Shown here one piece after another: positions 1 through 12,400 of a stretch of 64,000 nucleotides of DNA; the first letter of the stretch is position 1, and each line of letters opens with the position of its first letter. The notes beneath the pieces are model-generated. The model saw only the letters and a list, made by a program, of their open reading frames with translations. It ran no database searches and was not told the DNA's origin. The stretch lies in NCBI GenBank assembly GCA_016165875.1, contig JABBOT010000016.1, positions 8,762,946-8,826,945 of the forward strand, in the 5' to 3' direction. This DNA comes from Acanthopleura granulata (taxonomy: Eukaryota; Mollusca; Polyplacophora; Chitonida; Chitonidae). The position numbers and the translations under genes were made by a program.

Positions 1-560
1 ATATGAAGTTTACTGAGCGCTGTGAGCATGCTCCAGTTCCACTGAATTGACAGCCCCTCATTTAAATATTCTGGCTTTTTTCAGTTTTCAGTTCTTTTGT
101 TATTTTTAAACATTCACTTAATGTACAATGCTGGGGTTGGGATTAACGAAAATCTTGTAACTTTTACAAAAGTTACCTTTAGGAAAAATACCTAATACTC
201 ATGTCATTCTGTAGTGACGCTAAAATACCTACTATTTGGATGACCATGTCCCTTTAAAACAAGTCCTTTTCTTCCATTAGCTCCATCTGTCTGTTTGTCC
301 CTCTGACCATTTGTTTGTCGGTTTTATTGTACAACACAACTCCTCCTAGTGTTCACAGTTTATGTTGGTCATAAAACTTGACCAGTGTGTTAGGGACATT
401 ATGTGGATGTGAAGTTTTTTTCAGATCCATTGAGTTAAATATTTTCCAAGCTGTCTCCGTTGGAAGATAGAATTTGGATTAAATGAAATGTCACCCTGTC
501 AACAGACCTCCTCCTAAATTTCTCAACTGATTTTCTGATGTGTTTCATGGTTGTGTAGGC

Positions 561-706
561 CTTGGACTACTTGCCACAAGCTGCAGATTGTCATGGTTTT
601 CCTCCTGACTGCTCCCATTTTCCTCCCATCATAATGCTGGCTGTATCTGCATATGTGAAATATTCTTCAGTACATCATAAAACACCAGTTAAATAAATAG
701 ACTGTC
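561..706 (+). repeat. SINE family A, 5'-truncated
   Basis: Contains the family body (CCTCCCATCATAATGCTGGC) and the 3' end GTGAAATATTCTTCAGTAC ending AAACACCAGTTAAATAAATA. No tRNA-like head. Confidence 0.7.
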
Positions 707-737
707 ATATGCACAGTTTTAATTTCATTTTGGAGAC

Positions 738-890
738 AAAACTACACTGCTTGGATTGGCCAGTTTCAGGGCTTTACAGAAAGTAAAATTTTATCAGTCT
801 GCACAGAATAATACCTTCAGAATATGCTTGAATAAACACCTTGCAAACATGCGAAAAAGTTGAAAAATTACAGTGGTCTTAAACAATGGT
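738..890 (-). repeat. Dispersed repeat G (150 bp), inverted copy
   Basis: Reverse complement matches the copies at 25402-25575 and 27398-27575: a shared CTTTTTCGCATGTTTGCAAG near one end and CCTGAAACTGGCC near the other. Non-coding. Confidence 0.6.
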
Positions 891-1196
891 GGATGAGATT
901 TTACTGTAGCAGGGCTAAGGGGGAATATGCAATGGCTCCTATTTTAATTACTGTATTCACCCAGAGTTCATTTTTTTTTCAAGGGACACATTTTGCAAAT
1001 TTCTTATTGATTTGTTCATGTTATAGGGCCACTTAAAGGTGTTCTCTGAAGTTCAGTTAATTTCTTATCAGAAGACCATAAGCTGCAGTAGCAAGTGTAT
1101 CATTTTCACACCTGTATGTGCTTCTGAAAGGGCATTTTTACTTGCCAAACTGTAAGCGAAATACCTGCATGGTAATTTGTGGAATCTTGACATCAG

Positions 1197-3018
1197 ATCA
1201 GGTCCGGTCTTTGAGCACCTTGTTGGTTGCCAGGGGCGACGCAACAACTTCTTTTTTTAGGAACTTAAAAACAACGGAGGAGAAGATAAAGTCTGCGTAC
1301 AATGTTGTGAATTGGAATCCATTTCCTGTAGATGTCTGGACAGGTATGGCTGTTTGTTTTAAGCGAATTGTTTTGTGAAGATAAATCTTCCGTACTTCCA
1401 CAATTTCAGAACCTTTCACCAAAAGCTAAACTTGTATTTTTATATTTTGTCAGAGGTAAACTTGAGTTCATATTTTATTATTCATTTCTGCCTCTGTGTT
1501 CATTTCCCAGCTAAAGACTTCCCACCAGGACCTAAAGGTTCCTCCTCTGTTACCATAGCAGCGAACTCCGGATGTATCCTGGAATTCTTGGACACCGTTT
1601 CGTACAAGTCTCAGAAGATGTTCCAGGAGAAGGCATATCTTCACTGGTACCAGAGATTTGGGGTTAGCGAGGTGAGGTGGTGCTGAGGACAGAAGCAGCT
1701 ATTAGTATTCCACTGGAAGGAGTACCACAGGGAAGATGATCAGAGAATATTGTTCCTAGAGATTTTAGTTGGCAGGGGCTTAAGTTAAATTTATCAAGTG
1801 CAGTTACCATGGGGACGTGTGGCATCTCTTCAGTATGTGTTGTCATGGAAGGCTCGGTACAAATTGCAGCTACTTTGTGAAACGTGACGTGAGAATTTCA
1901 AGTAGACATAGAGAAAAAGAACTAAAAATTTTAAAAACTCTTCCATTACCGTTACAGTTACACGTGTGTTTGTATACTACCGTCCTAGTAAACTAGATTT
2001 CTAGTGACTTGGGTCAACATGCAAGATTGCCAATAAGTGAAGTCCAAAGAAAAGCTTTCAGGTTCTGTTGCCAATCAGGCCATCCTTAAAAAAATTGTTT
2101 GTTAAACATAACCCGACGTGAGAAAAAAAAGGGGTCGTTTGGTAATTGGGGGGAGGTTGGGTGCTTCAAAAAGGTAGGGATTGTAAAAAAAATCATCCAG
2201 GAGAGAAAAATGAAAAAAGAAACACTTTTATCAAAATACTCCAAAAACCTTTCGAGTTTGCCCCTTTTTGAAATGTCGTTCAGGTTACGCCTAGCAAACA
2301 TATTTTAAGGATGGCCTGACAGAGCCATAAATAAACAGCTACCACTTTCACATGACTACACTAGACTCTGATTCGCTCTCTGGTGTTCATACATCGTTGT
2401 GTTTTGCAGTGTGTAATCAAGTCCATGTGTGGAGGGCTTACGCTGCCCTTTGAAAAATTTCAGACTTCAGGTGGAAAGTCGTGGAATTTGTGCGCAGGTC
2501 ATTGAAAGTCGTGAAAATTGATTAAAAGATTTTGCAGTCACAGACTGTTAGTTTTAATTTCAAATTCTTGGCATATTAGCTTTGCAAGACTTTAATATGT
2601 TGTTAATATGTCATAAGAGTGGAGAGCACAATGCAGGGCTTAGGGTTTGTCATCTGGGAGGGGAAGTCCTTGAAAAGTCCTGTAATTCTGTCCAAAAAGG
2701 GCCGTGACCTGGAAAGTCATGGTTTTTATTCAGTATCATTCGGCATGAACCATAGAACCCACTAAACCATCAGAGTATTCTTGTTTTGGGTGGTAGTGGC
2801 ACATTTTAATTTCTTCAAGGCTCTGTTACTAGACCGACCACCAAATGTCAGGTACCACAAGACAGGCTGGTCCACGGCGGACTGTGCTCTAACTGTTAAC
2901 AAATTTATGTAAAAACTTGCCTTCAAATATTTTATGCTTTTATTTCCAGACTGATTTTGCAGAGGCTTTTGAAACTTTGGGAATGATCTACGAAGACTAT
3001 CGTGAAGCCGTGAGATGA
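1197..3018 (+). CDS. Divergent tubulin, C-terminal exons (delta/epsilon/zeta class)
   Basis: Three exons are visible: 1197-1343, 1511-1671 and 2950-3018 (stop TGA 3016-3018). Each has good AG/GT sites and the phases agree (1343 ends in phase 1, 1671 in phase 0). The joined protein has the tubulin C-terminal fold signature: LLVARGD (core strand before H9), VVNWNPFPVDVW (matching the WCP/WNQ strand of other tubulins), then KAYLHWYQRFGVSETDF, equivalent to the RAFVHWYVGEGMEE helix 11 region. It ends shortly after IYEDYREAV with no acidic glutamate-rich tail, unlike alpha and beta tubulin. This points to the delta, epsilon or zeta group, which acts in centriole triplet and basal-body structure. 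I lean towards zeta because the helix 11 text fits neither delta nor epsilon well from memory, but that is inference. Upstream exons are outside the window or not recognised. An alternative acceptor for the first exon is possible. Confidence 0.85.
2075..2319. mobile_element. TIR element (MITE family 1)
   Basis: Ends are inverted: TCAGGCCATCCTTAAAA at the left and TTTTAAGGATGGCCTGA at the right, extended by GTTTG / CAAAC. It has no coding capacity and is 245 bp. Related copies lie at 22084-22327 and (right end only) 62200-62233. It lies in the tubulin intron. Confidence 0.75.
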
Positions 3019-3514
3019 CGGATGGAAAACCTTTATCGTGTTAGCTGACAAAGACTGTGATAACTGCCAAGTGAGGTGGCTGTGAAGAAAACGCCTTACA
3101 TGTAACTCACACACTTTCCATATCAATACAAGAAAATTACTTTTATGTTTCAATATGTTGTCTGTTTTCTGGTCCCTCGGTTTTCTTTGTTACATATTGG
3201 TTGGTAAGATTATATACATCTGTAGGGATATGAATGGGCTCTTGGGATGAAAAACCATCCAGTCAATCAGCCGCTTCCATTAGGTCATGTGACATGCTCA
3301 TGTGTTGAAAAGCATTTCGACGTGGCTAATGTGCTTCTCTGAGGATCTTTATCATTTGAAATGATTCTTTCTTATTTTTACATGCCTGTATTATGTGTCT
3401 TGTAGCGCTTATGGCATGTTCCGTCCAACTGTCCATTTGTAGACTTCTTGGCATGACTATTTTATTTACAGAAGCAGTTTACTTAGCGATAAGATTTATT
3501 CACTGTTTGTCTTT

Positions 3515-3660
3515 CCGCGACGGTGATGGCCTGGTGGTTAGAGCATCTGCCTTGAGGTCTGGAGATCCACGGTCAATCCCGGGTGGAGTAACACCTGAGA
3601 CGTTGAAAATTATACTTGTTGCTGCCTTGCTTGTCACTCAACACTGAGAAGTTGGAGGAA
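3515..3660 (+). repeat. tRNA-derived SINE, family B
   Basis: A-box-like TGGCCTGGTGGTTAGAGC (3527-3544) and B-box-like GGTCAATCCC (3571-3580), followed by a body (GAAAATTATACTTGTTGCTG) shared with 32118-32250. It looks like a SINE head rather than a functional tRNA gene. Confidence 0.6.
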
Positions 3661-3677
3661 ACAGGATAGCCCTCAAG

Positions 3678-4271
3678 GGTGTTATTTCAAAATTCTGACG
3701 TTCATCGTAACTCTGAGTCCATCAGCGTACTCCAAAAAATCACCGCATATCTCCGAACTCAAAGTCGATGGACATAAAGTTGCACTCCAACTCACCTTTT
3801 TGGCCCATTGCTATGCCATTTTCCAGTTGAGTCTCAAATCTATCTTCTCAATTCACTACCTTTGCTGATGAAACTAATTATCTTGCAGTCTTGTGGTCCC
3901 TTTAGCTGTGAGATCTTCAAATGTACCAAATGGCTCACTATTGGCAGCCATTTTGAAAAGTCTCAAAACTTACTCTTGCTCCTGAAATGTAACACACAAT
4001 AGAGTTCTGGTTTGGAAAACATCTTGATGTCCAGATGTTTTCATTGTCATTTGTAGGTTGCAATACAAGTCTTCATACTACAATGAAGAAGGGCATGAAA
4101 TTTTTCGTTTCTGTGAATTTAGTTTGAATGTAGGTGAATTTGCGTGACACGAACACGGACCTCATTGAAATCAGTTCCGTCGACTTCGAGTTCGGAGTTC
4201 TGCGGAAATTTTTTTGAGCACAGGTGATGAAGTCAGGGTTGCGATGAATGTCAGAATTTTAAAGTAACACC
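3678..4271. mobile_element. Foldback/TIR element (MITE family 2)
   Basis: About 100 bp at the left end (GTTATTTCAAAATTCTGACG ... CTCCGAACTCAAAGTCGATG) reappears reverse-complemented at 4172-4270 with about 80% identity by eye. The interior has no protein-like sequence. A second, shorter relative is at 6463-6874. Confidence 0.75.
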
Positions 4272-5049
4272 TGAGTCCATCTGGACAGACTAACTCTGCG
4301 ACTGAATCGATCAGTTTATTTTTCGGGGCATCCGTGGCCAAGGGAGTTAACACGCTAGTGCAGGTTATTTCCATAATATTGGTGTTAGCAGTTGAGTGAT
4401 TCTCTACAAGGTCTAGAGGCTGCTGACAATCCTCAAAGCACAATCAAATGGTGCCAGTTTTGTTGACAAACTGCATTTAGCTGATGCCCCTCACCAGTTA
4501 CAAGCAGTGATGGTGTTTTCGAAGGGTCTGAATCCTCCACTTAACATCAGACCAAAAAACTTTCCCAATACAAGCTTGACAAAAATTTGTAGTGAACATG
4601 TATTGTATTATGATGTGTTGCCTTGACCTGTTGCCACGTACAGCAGTGGTACAAATAATGAAGATATTTTGAACTTAGGTGGTGCTCACACTAACCGAAC
4701 AAGTAGAAATGGTAAGGACTTGGTTGCAAAATTTTGTTAGGCAAAATGTCTTCAGTCTCACAGCAAGTCACAGTATGACATTCTAGTGCAATGTGTTCTC
4801 TTTCAGCTAATGTCATGAGGTGGGGAAGAAAAGATCGACATAAAATGGTGCGAAGTACTGCTGCCGGGTCCCCCTTTAGGAACACAAAAACGGATAGGCA
4901 CTTTGTGCATGGAGAAGACTAACGAATTGTACTGAAAGACAAGTGGTCACTTGTTACAAGAAGAAAAAAATGAGAAGAGCAATAGACCCTTTTGATAGCC
5001 CTTGGGCTCTAGTTTTACTTATACAGTGGCAGTCTGTTTTGTAGGGGTA

Positions 5050-5315
5050 TGAAACAGGAGTGCCCAGCATTAACCACCCACCTTTGGCAAGTTACTGACG
5101 AACTTTCTCACCTGACTTCCCGCTGTGCATCCTGTATTGGTGGAAGAAAAATGGCTTTCAATGAACACTAGACTTTACCAGGGTGTGACAATCAGTGACA
5201 AAAATGGGAGAGTGTACACATCCCCTGTCCTAGGCCGGATTTGAACCCACACCCTGTGTGTCCAAGTGATTGACAGCCAAGTGTCTCTAACCGCTGGAGC
5301 ATGGCCTGCTCCAAG
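5050..5315 (-). repeat. tRNA-headed repeat, family C
   Basis: On the minus strand a tRNA-like head is visible: A box CCAGCGGTTAGAGAC and B box GGGTTCAAATCC, followed by a body with CTTGCCAAAGGTGGGTGGTT. Related body text occurs at 26285-26410. Confidence 0.6.
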
Positions 5316-6462
5316 ACTGTGACTTGAGGTGACAAATGAAATATTTCACACATTTCCAGTGAAATAAAAACACTCTGCAATCAATTTAAAACATATCCTA
5401 AAACTTTATTAAAAACTTAGAAATTCTTCCATGCTTCTTTATTTATCATTTATCAGTCTACAAACAATTTCTCCATGATGTTTCTCATTCCTCGAACACG
5501 ATAATTTTCTTTTATCAATTAAATGAACACAGAGGTACCTAGTAAAACGAAAATTGATCCTAATTCTGTTTTTTGTTTTGTTGACATTCACATCTTTTCA
5601 TCTTTTTGAAAGAATTAAAAACATAATTTGCTGTGACTTTTTCTTGCATATTACTGTGGTCTTATAACAATAACTTCGAAGAATACAATAATTCACTCCC
5701 CACATGATTCAGTCTTGTATCCCAGGCACAATTTTTATAAAACTAAAATATTGCAAATGACCTTCAATTTCGCTAAGAAAAAAGTGCATCTCGAGAGGCC
5801 TACACATGATATTACTTCTACAGCGGAAACTTGCATTCTTCCAGTCATCTATCATCCTACTTTCACCCAGCTACATCTGATCAATCAATTCTCAAAATCA
5901 GAGCCAAAAAAAAAACCAAAAAAACCCCCAAAAAACAAAATTTAGCATTGTTACAATACTTGCAAAATATTTATTGTCAACTATGCAAGATTAATAGTTT
6001 TGCTACACAAATTCAGTAGCGATATAGTGAATTCGCCTCAGTATGAACATTCTATGCACATCTGCACAAGATGGTCTTCAAGCATCAAAAAAAATGTATC
6101 AAATGAAATCGAAATAACAATCGCTAAGGCTAATGAAACTTGACTGCTTGTTTCCCCATCATAGCAGTTTTTCAGGCGGATGCGGGTCCCAGGTTTCATT
6201 ACTCTTATACTAGTACCAGCCCAGGTGTATTTATAGACAAGGATTTTAATTATACATTCTGCAAGTAAGGATCTGTAATAATACAGTCAATAAAGTCTAT
6301 TAAACGGCAGTGATCACGTTTTCATAACTTCTTTTGCCCCCCCCCCCACCCACCTCCAAGAAGAACTGAAAACACACCTTCTACAGATGAAATAATCACC
6401 TTTGACATACAAATTGATCTAGTGTTACAGTTATTCATTAGTGTTCATTTAGATGGGCACAG

Positions 6463-6874
6463 GATTTTATTATAAAATTCTGACATCCATCACAACCCTT
6501 ATTCATTACCCAAACTCAATAAAATCATCGCAGATCTCCAAACTCAAAGTTAATGAAACTGTTCTCGGTGAGGCCCATGCAAACTCCCAAGTATTCAAAA
6601 TTGACAGAAACAATATTTTTTCATGCCCTTCTTGGTTTAAAATAGAGCCTACAGGCAATGATGGAAACGTTCTCGCTTTCAAGAATGTTTTCGATGCCAG
6701 AATTGAGGACCAAACGTAGGTACCTACAAGAGTTTTCAAAATGGCTGCCAACGGTGAGCCGTTTGGAGTGGAGTGCCGACTTTCAGTTTCGAGAAATCTG
6801 TGTCGATTTTGCCCAGTTTGGGTGATGGACGTGGGGTTGCAATGAATCAGAACGTCAGTGTCAGAATAAAACCT
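6463..6874. mobile_element. Foldback/TIR element (MITE family 2), second copy
   Basis: Left end ATTTTATTATAAAATTCTGA and right end TCAGAATAAAACC are inverted. Inner TIR text (CACCCAAACT, CAACCC, CGAAACTG) matches the 3678-4271 element. The interior differs, suggesting the family is defined by its TIRs only. Confidence 0.65.
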
Positions 6875-7798
6875 ATAGTTCAAATAGGCGGACTGCATCC
6901 CAAGTAACAGAGCCAAGGTGCACAACATATATATGTGTTACTTAAAAAAAAAATGGGTAAATAATGACAAAACAATGCGGGTAGTAAAAATGCATGCTGG
7001 TGGTGGCAGGAAATTAGTAATCAAGTTTCACTGGCCTAAGCCCACTTAGAATATAATCCATGAGCAGGATGGTAAAAACACAAACTGAAACCAGTGTATA
7101 AATGTGTTACTTTGTTAAATATGTTTCTGCCTGGTTACAAAACTATACACTGTACAAACAACAAGGATGGCCTCAACATAGTAATCCAATGTAACAAACC
7201 ACTTTCATATTGCTGGACATTTTTCAACATTGTCTCATACAATACCACATTGTAACATGTACTGCATGTTCAAAAAGCATCAGTTGTATTAATTAAATCA
7301 GACAGGAGTTTGACAGACAAGTTTCAGTTCAACAACATCACAATTACCTTGTATATAAAATGTAAGATGGTGTATAAGTACCGATTTCATGTAACAAGTG
7401 TGTCTTATTACGTTACATAGTTTTAACAAAAATATGTTGCACTAATTACTACACTCACATTGTCGCAAATGTTGCACATACCATCAAAAAAGCTACACAC
7501 TGTTTTAAAACCACACACTTAGCACATAACTGTGTTTGGCATATGTCAACCATGCCTTCCAGTTTCATTTGTTTTGAAAGCACTGCTGACTTGTATTTTG
7601 AGTTTTGTTACATACATGTACTGCGGGTCTTGCATATATTAAAAAAAAAACATCTCAAATTTGTCCGAACACCGACTAATTGCCTGGGTTAAACTAGAGT
7701 TCAACCTATTACGGGCTGGTTTCGGTTCAGTGTGGAGCAATGATCTTCCGGGATGAATGTGAGGACGCTGAAACTGTAGCAAACAACATATTTTTATA

Positions 7799-7907
7799 GT
7801 GCAAAAGCATAGAAACTCCTGAAGATGACAAGTGAAACTTAGTCGAAATATCGAGAACGTCAACCATGCGTTACATTTCTTTATTCGGAGTTTCTATGCT
7901 TTTGCAC
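7799..7907. repeat. Perfect 21-bp inverted repeat (hairpin)
   Basis: GTGCAAAAGCATAGAAACTCC at 7799-7819 is repeated exactly, inverted, at 7887-7907, with a 67-bp loop. The junction reads CCTGAAGATGACAAGTG then TTAGTCGAAATATCG, a motif I associate with retroelement 3' ends. It is probably the footprint of an element. Confidence 0.8.
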
Positions 7908-9496
7908 TTTGTTAAGCTAGTTGGTGGATCAACAAGACATATTTGTATGATACAATACTTTGGTCGGAGACTGAACATAAACGACCGAGTTGCAGGACAG
8001 AAGAGCTCAGGCACTACCCTGAGAAAAGTAAATCGAAAGATGTGGGGTTCTCTTGGTAAAGTAACATTTAAATATCAGAGCTAAGATGGAGTCATGCAGG
8101 ACAAGGGTGATGAACAATGATAAAGCACCCACATTTCTCGTTTTCAATAGCACAAATATTTTTTTTATCATTTCAATCTGGTTGTTCAATATATGGAAAT
8201 TCTCACAGAGCAACTGCAAGAAAAAAGTTTACCCACTTTCATTCTGGTTATAATATTGGACAAAGATCATGAAAGGCTTGAGGCACAATTTTCCTTTCTT
8301 AAGACCAAGCTTGAAAATGTCGACTTCAAAATTTGTTGCTCACTCACAGAAAAGGCTCGCAGAGTATGCTGTGGTGGCCAGGAGCAAATAATAGACTTAT
8401 CAAAACATTTAATAAAAAATTTTTATGATAATGTAAACATATTGGCCCATGATGTCTGATTCATATATATATTTAGACGACATAGAGATATATCAAAACC
8501 AAGGGCAAATATGCCATGGAATTAGTGATGTACTTAGCATTTGGTACAAAATTTCAAAAAGAGCAGATGACTCTCCTGGTCACCACCCCCATTCAGAAAA
8601 CTCTCCACCCCTCCCACTTTCCCTATTCATCCTTTACTATGAATATTCAGCCACATCATATTAAATGTACATGCATTTACAATTCCTGTGGACAATTTTA
8701 CAACTCCTTTACAAAAGAGCTACTCTAAGGGGGAGAACTCAGGAGAAATGGGCTACTGAAGAGCTAGGATAAATTGTGCACCAGGCTACCGTACACTTTA
8801 GGTGGCAGGCCTATCACAATGTGGCTAGTTTACAATGTATCACATACTACTCTTTGTAACATTTAATGTTGAAAGTCAAGTTATAATCACAGCACTACAA
8901 GCATAGCTAATTTTACAGCTCTTCGGGCCATTTTCAGTTTACAGATGTTGATTTCAATGTCTCTTTCTCTCCCTCCTATCAAGTCAGATGATTCACTCCA
9001 TACAAAAAGCTGTCATCATTCCAAAGTGATAGGCAAGAGGAAAAAATTCCTTAAGTGGAATGACACTGTAAGCTGAAGACAGTCCCTAAAATTAGCAGCA
9101 TTTAACGAGCAAGGAAATTAAAAACTATAAATAGGCTATTAAAATGTCTGATCACAGGCGGCAGCACAAGCTTTCACGACGTTTTCTTCCAGCAAATTCC
9201 TTTGCCTTCCATCACTTTATATCACATTTTTTTCTGAAAAGATGATGAAACTTTCTCTCCTGAAACCTCTGTTGATATATGCAGGAATGTCCCACACAAC
9301 AATCTTTTCAAGGCTGTTTGAATCAAATCCACCTTCGTAATTCCTTCTTCCTTCACCATACACCAAATTTTGTGTGGAGTGTCACAACAGAGCACAAAGT
9401 CAGCATATTTACCTGTCAATGTCGATAAACAACAACGATCATACAGCTTGTTTCAAAACACAATTTGTTTGTTTCGTCTTTTCAAAGAAGCTCTAC

Positions 9497-12400
9497 TTAT
9501 TCTTCCTCCACTGACTTTTTCCTTTTCAAGGGAGATAACTGCCGCTTCTCCACCTTCAGCTTTACAGGAGACTCAATGTCATTTCCGTTGTCGTCCTTTT
9601 TCTTCTCCGGAGGGGCCGTCACCATCAAGTGTGACAGGATATTGTCGTCATCCATAGCAACGCCATGGTAACCAGAATACAGGATTAACGCGGCTTGTAT
9701 TGAGAGAACACGCTCTTGGTTTTTCGCCCCTTCAAACTGCTCCCAGTAAACGCTGTGCTCCCAGATGTGCTTGATGAAGCATACACGACTCTTGTACAGC
9801 TTACCTGTAAGAAAGAAAAACAATGTTACAATTTTAGTGAAATAAAGGACTTCTTTATACCACTTCTTTATAACGGAACAAGCAAAGGACTGGTTGTCCT
9901 AGTGATGGTATGCTATGACAAGGTGAGGTGTCACATCTTGTGTCAGCAGTTTGTGTCTGAATGAGGTGTCATGTGTGGTGTCATTTTATGGCTGGTTGAG
10001 GTGTTATGTGTTGTCAACATACTGTGACAGGTGTGGTGTTAGCTCTGGTGTCACTATACTGTAACAGTGAGGTGTCATATCTGGTGTTAGCATGACGTGG
10101 TAGGGTGAGGTGTCGTGTAGTGTCAATATTCTGTAATAGGGTGTGGTGTCATATTTGGTGTTGGTATGACGAAACTGGGTGAACTGAGGTGCCATGTCCA
10201 GTGTCAGTATTCTGTGACAGGGTGTGGTGTCCTGTCCAGTGTGAGTTGTTATTGGGTTTGGTGTCACATCTAGTGTCTGTATAATGTGAATGGATGGTGT
10301 GTCATGTCTGGTGTCAGTATGCTGAGGTAGGTATGGTGTCATGTCTGGTGTCAGCGTAGTGACTGGGTGGGAAATCCATGACTTCCTGTCTTGTATCAGT
10401 GTGCCTGGGTGTGACATCATGTCAGCCATCTGTATATTCTGAGTTGGTGCGGTGTCATGTACAGTGTCAATGTGCAGGAACTGTGTCCTGTCTGGTGTCT
10501 CCTGTATGGCACACCAGAGTAGCTACACTAGACATGTCATCTTTTGGGATAAAACATAGAATTAAACCCCATGGAAAGAAACACACAATTCTAATAGTGT
10601 CCACCTTAAATATGACTATGAGGCCATTCATAAAACAAGCTGATTTTATGTAACACCTCTGCAAAAAACTGAGCAGGTAGGTAGGCAGAAATTATTATTA
10701 TTTTGGGGGCGGGGGGATTTTTTTTTTTCTTGGAAAGTTTTTTCCCTATCTTTTGATCGGCTGGGCTGGACATAATCCAGGACCCATCAAGTAAGGACTT
10801 AACAGAAATACACGTACGCTGCAGTAGTGGAACAATACAGCAATTGGCATCTTCTTGTCTCCAGGCCTCCACTGGTTATTTTATTTTTAAGGTTCAGCAA
10901 TACTTTGGGCTTTGAACGTTAATTTAATCACATCAGAAATACGTCTTGAAGTAGCCGGGCGCCCTCAGTGGATTAAGTGCCCAAGGTTTTAGACTCTTAA
11001 TAGGGATGTCAAAGACCTGGAATATCACTAATATGTTCATTATCTTACGACAAAGAGGCAACAAGATCGCAGATTTGATATTTTAGCTAACTGAATAGAA
11101 ATGTCAGGTTCAGGTGACACATTCATGTATTAATGCAAGAAACAAATAAAAGAGGTTTTGTCCCATACTTTTGGTGAAATAGTCAAAGAGCACAAACAAG
11201 AAGAGTGTGGATATACATGTATAGTGTATTCCATAAAGTTTCACATCATGTAAACACTGCAAGATGAAAAAATGCATAGCAAAACACTTCAGATAAACAT
11301 AAAGGTACATTTGATTCCCTTATGTTATATGAAGTAAATATTTATCTAACATGTCAATGAGTAGCAGACAGTCTTTTATCCTTTTGTTTTCATTGAAAGA
11401 AATCAATGCGGGTGTTATTAGCGTTTGCAGGCTGTGCACAGAGGGTAATAATATATGGAAGTTTAACAAAAATCCTATCAAACTGATGACTTTGTCAAGG
11501 AGTGAAGCAGGACCTCATCTGGAGAGTGAAATCTGTTCTGTTTAATTACTTTTGACTGAATAAATGTATCATAAATTTAACAATATGTTTCTTTAGCAGT
11601 GTTTGTAACAGAGGACTTTTCCTTAAAGGTGGGGAAAACATAACAGTTGCACAACGTTCTGATAAAAGAGTGCGAAAAGTTGTAAACGTGGTCTTGAATA
11701 TTTTTTGAAGTTTTCTTTAAGGAGAAAAAGACACTGGAAAATATTTTTTGTATGATGGGTATTTGGGAGGATTTAAAGTAAATTTAAAGTTCTAAATTAA
11801 TAAGTTTCAATTTGTCACAATGGGTACTTGATCCAAACAGATATATATCCTTCTAAGACTGAAATAATTCAATTCACAAATAATAAAGAGGGGTATCATA
11901 AAGTAAACATTTTAGTCGACTTAATGGCCAGAAAGTGTTCATGCATATATGTTCAACAACAGAAACAGGCCATAGCGGTCACGGTTTTAAAGGGATTGAG
12001 ACTATCATTTATTCAAACTAACAATCACCCCTAAAAATGATGGTAACGGGCTCCTTGTATTTTCATTTTTTCTTAGAAATTTGGCTAACAACATTGGGCA
12101 GAACAGCCAGTAGGCCACAACACTTGTGAGTCTGACCATGAACAGTGGTCACTGTCTTAATGGAGTGACGTTTATTTGTGTCCCTTTCTCTTTGCAGTAA
12201 AGGCACCAAGTGAATATTTAATGGATGGAATGAAGCTAAAATGTTTTAGTTTGACTTTAATAGCAAATAACTGTTGACTCAAAATGATAACTTGAACCTA
12301 ACTGGACTTTTGGCGGCCGAGACAGCTTAGACAATGACTGTTACTTCTCCTCAAAGGTTGGCTGAAGTTATCTCCCTTGAATATTGGCTGATTAAAAATA

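Larger units (their letters stand above)
5400..9496 (-). other. Downstream of C2H2 gene; AT-rich, no gene recognised
   Basis: Contains no recognisable exon. Holds a TIR element at 6463-6874, a perfect hairpin at 7799-7907 and short homopolymer runs (A/C-rich 5907-5940, C9 near 6338). Part of it may be the 3' UTR of the minus-strand C2H2 gene (stop at 9497), but no single polyadenylation site stands out. Confidence 0.3.

Noticed and set aside
10004..10429. Minus-strand open frame rich in Thr, Pro, Asp and His
   Set aside because: Translation of the degenerate 36-bp SINE-derived array; no splice or start support.
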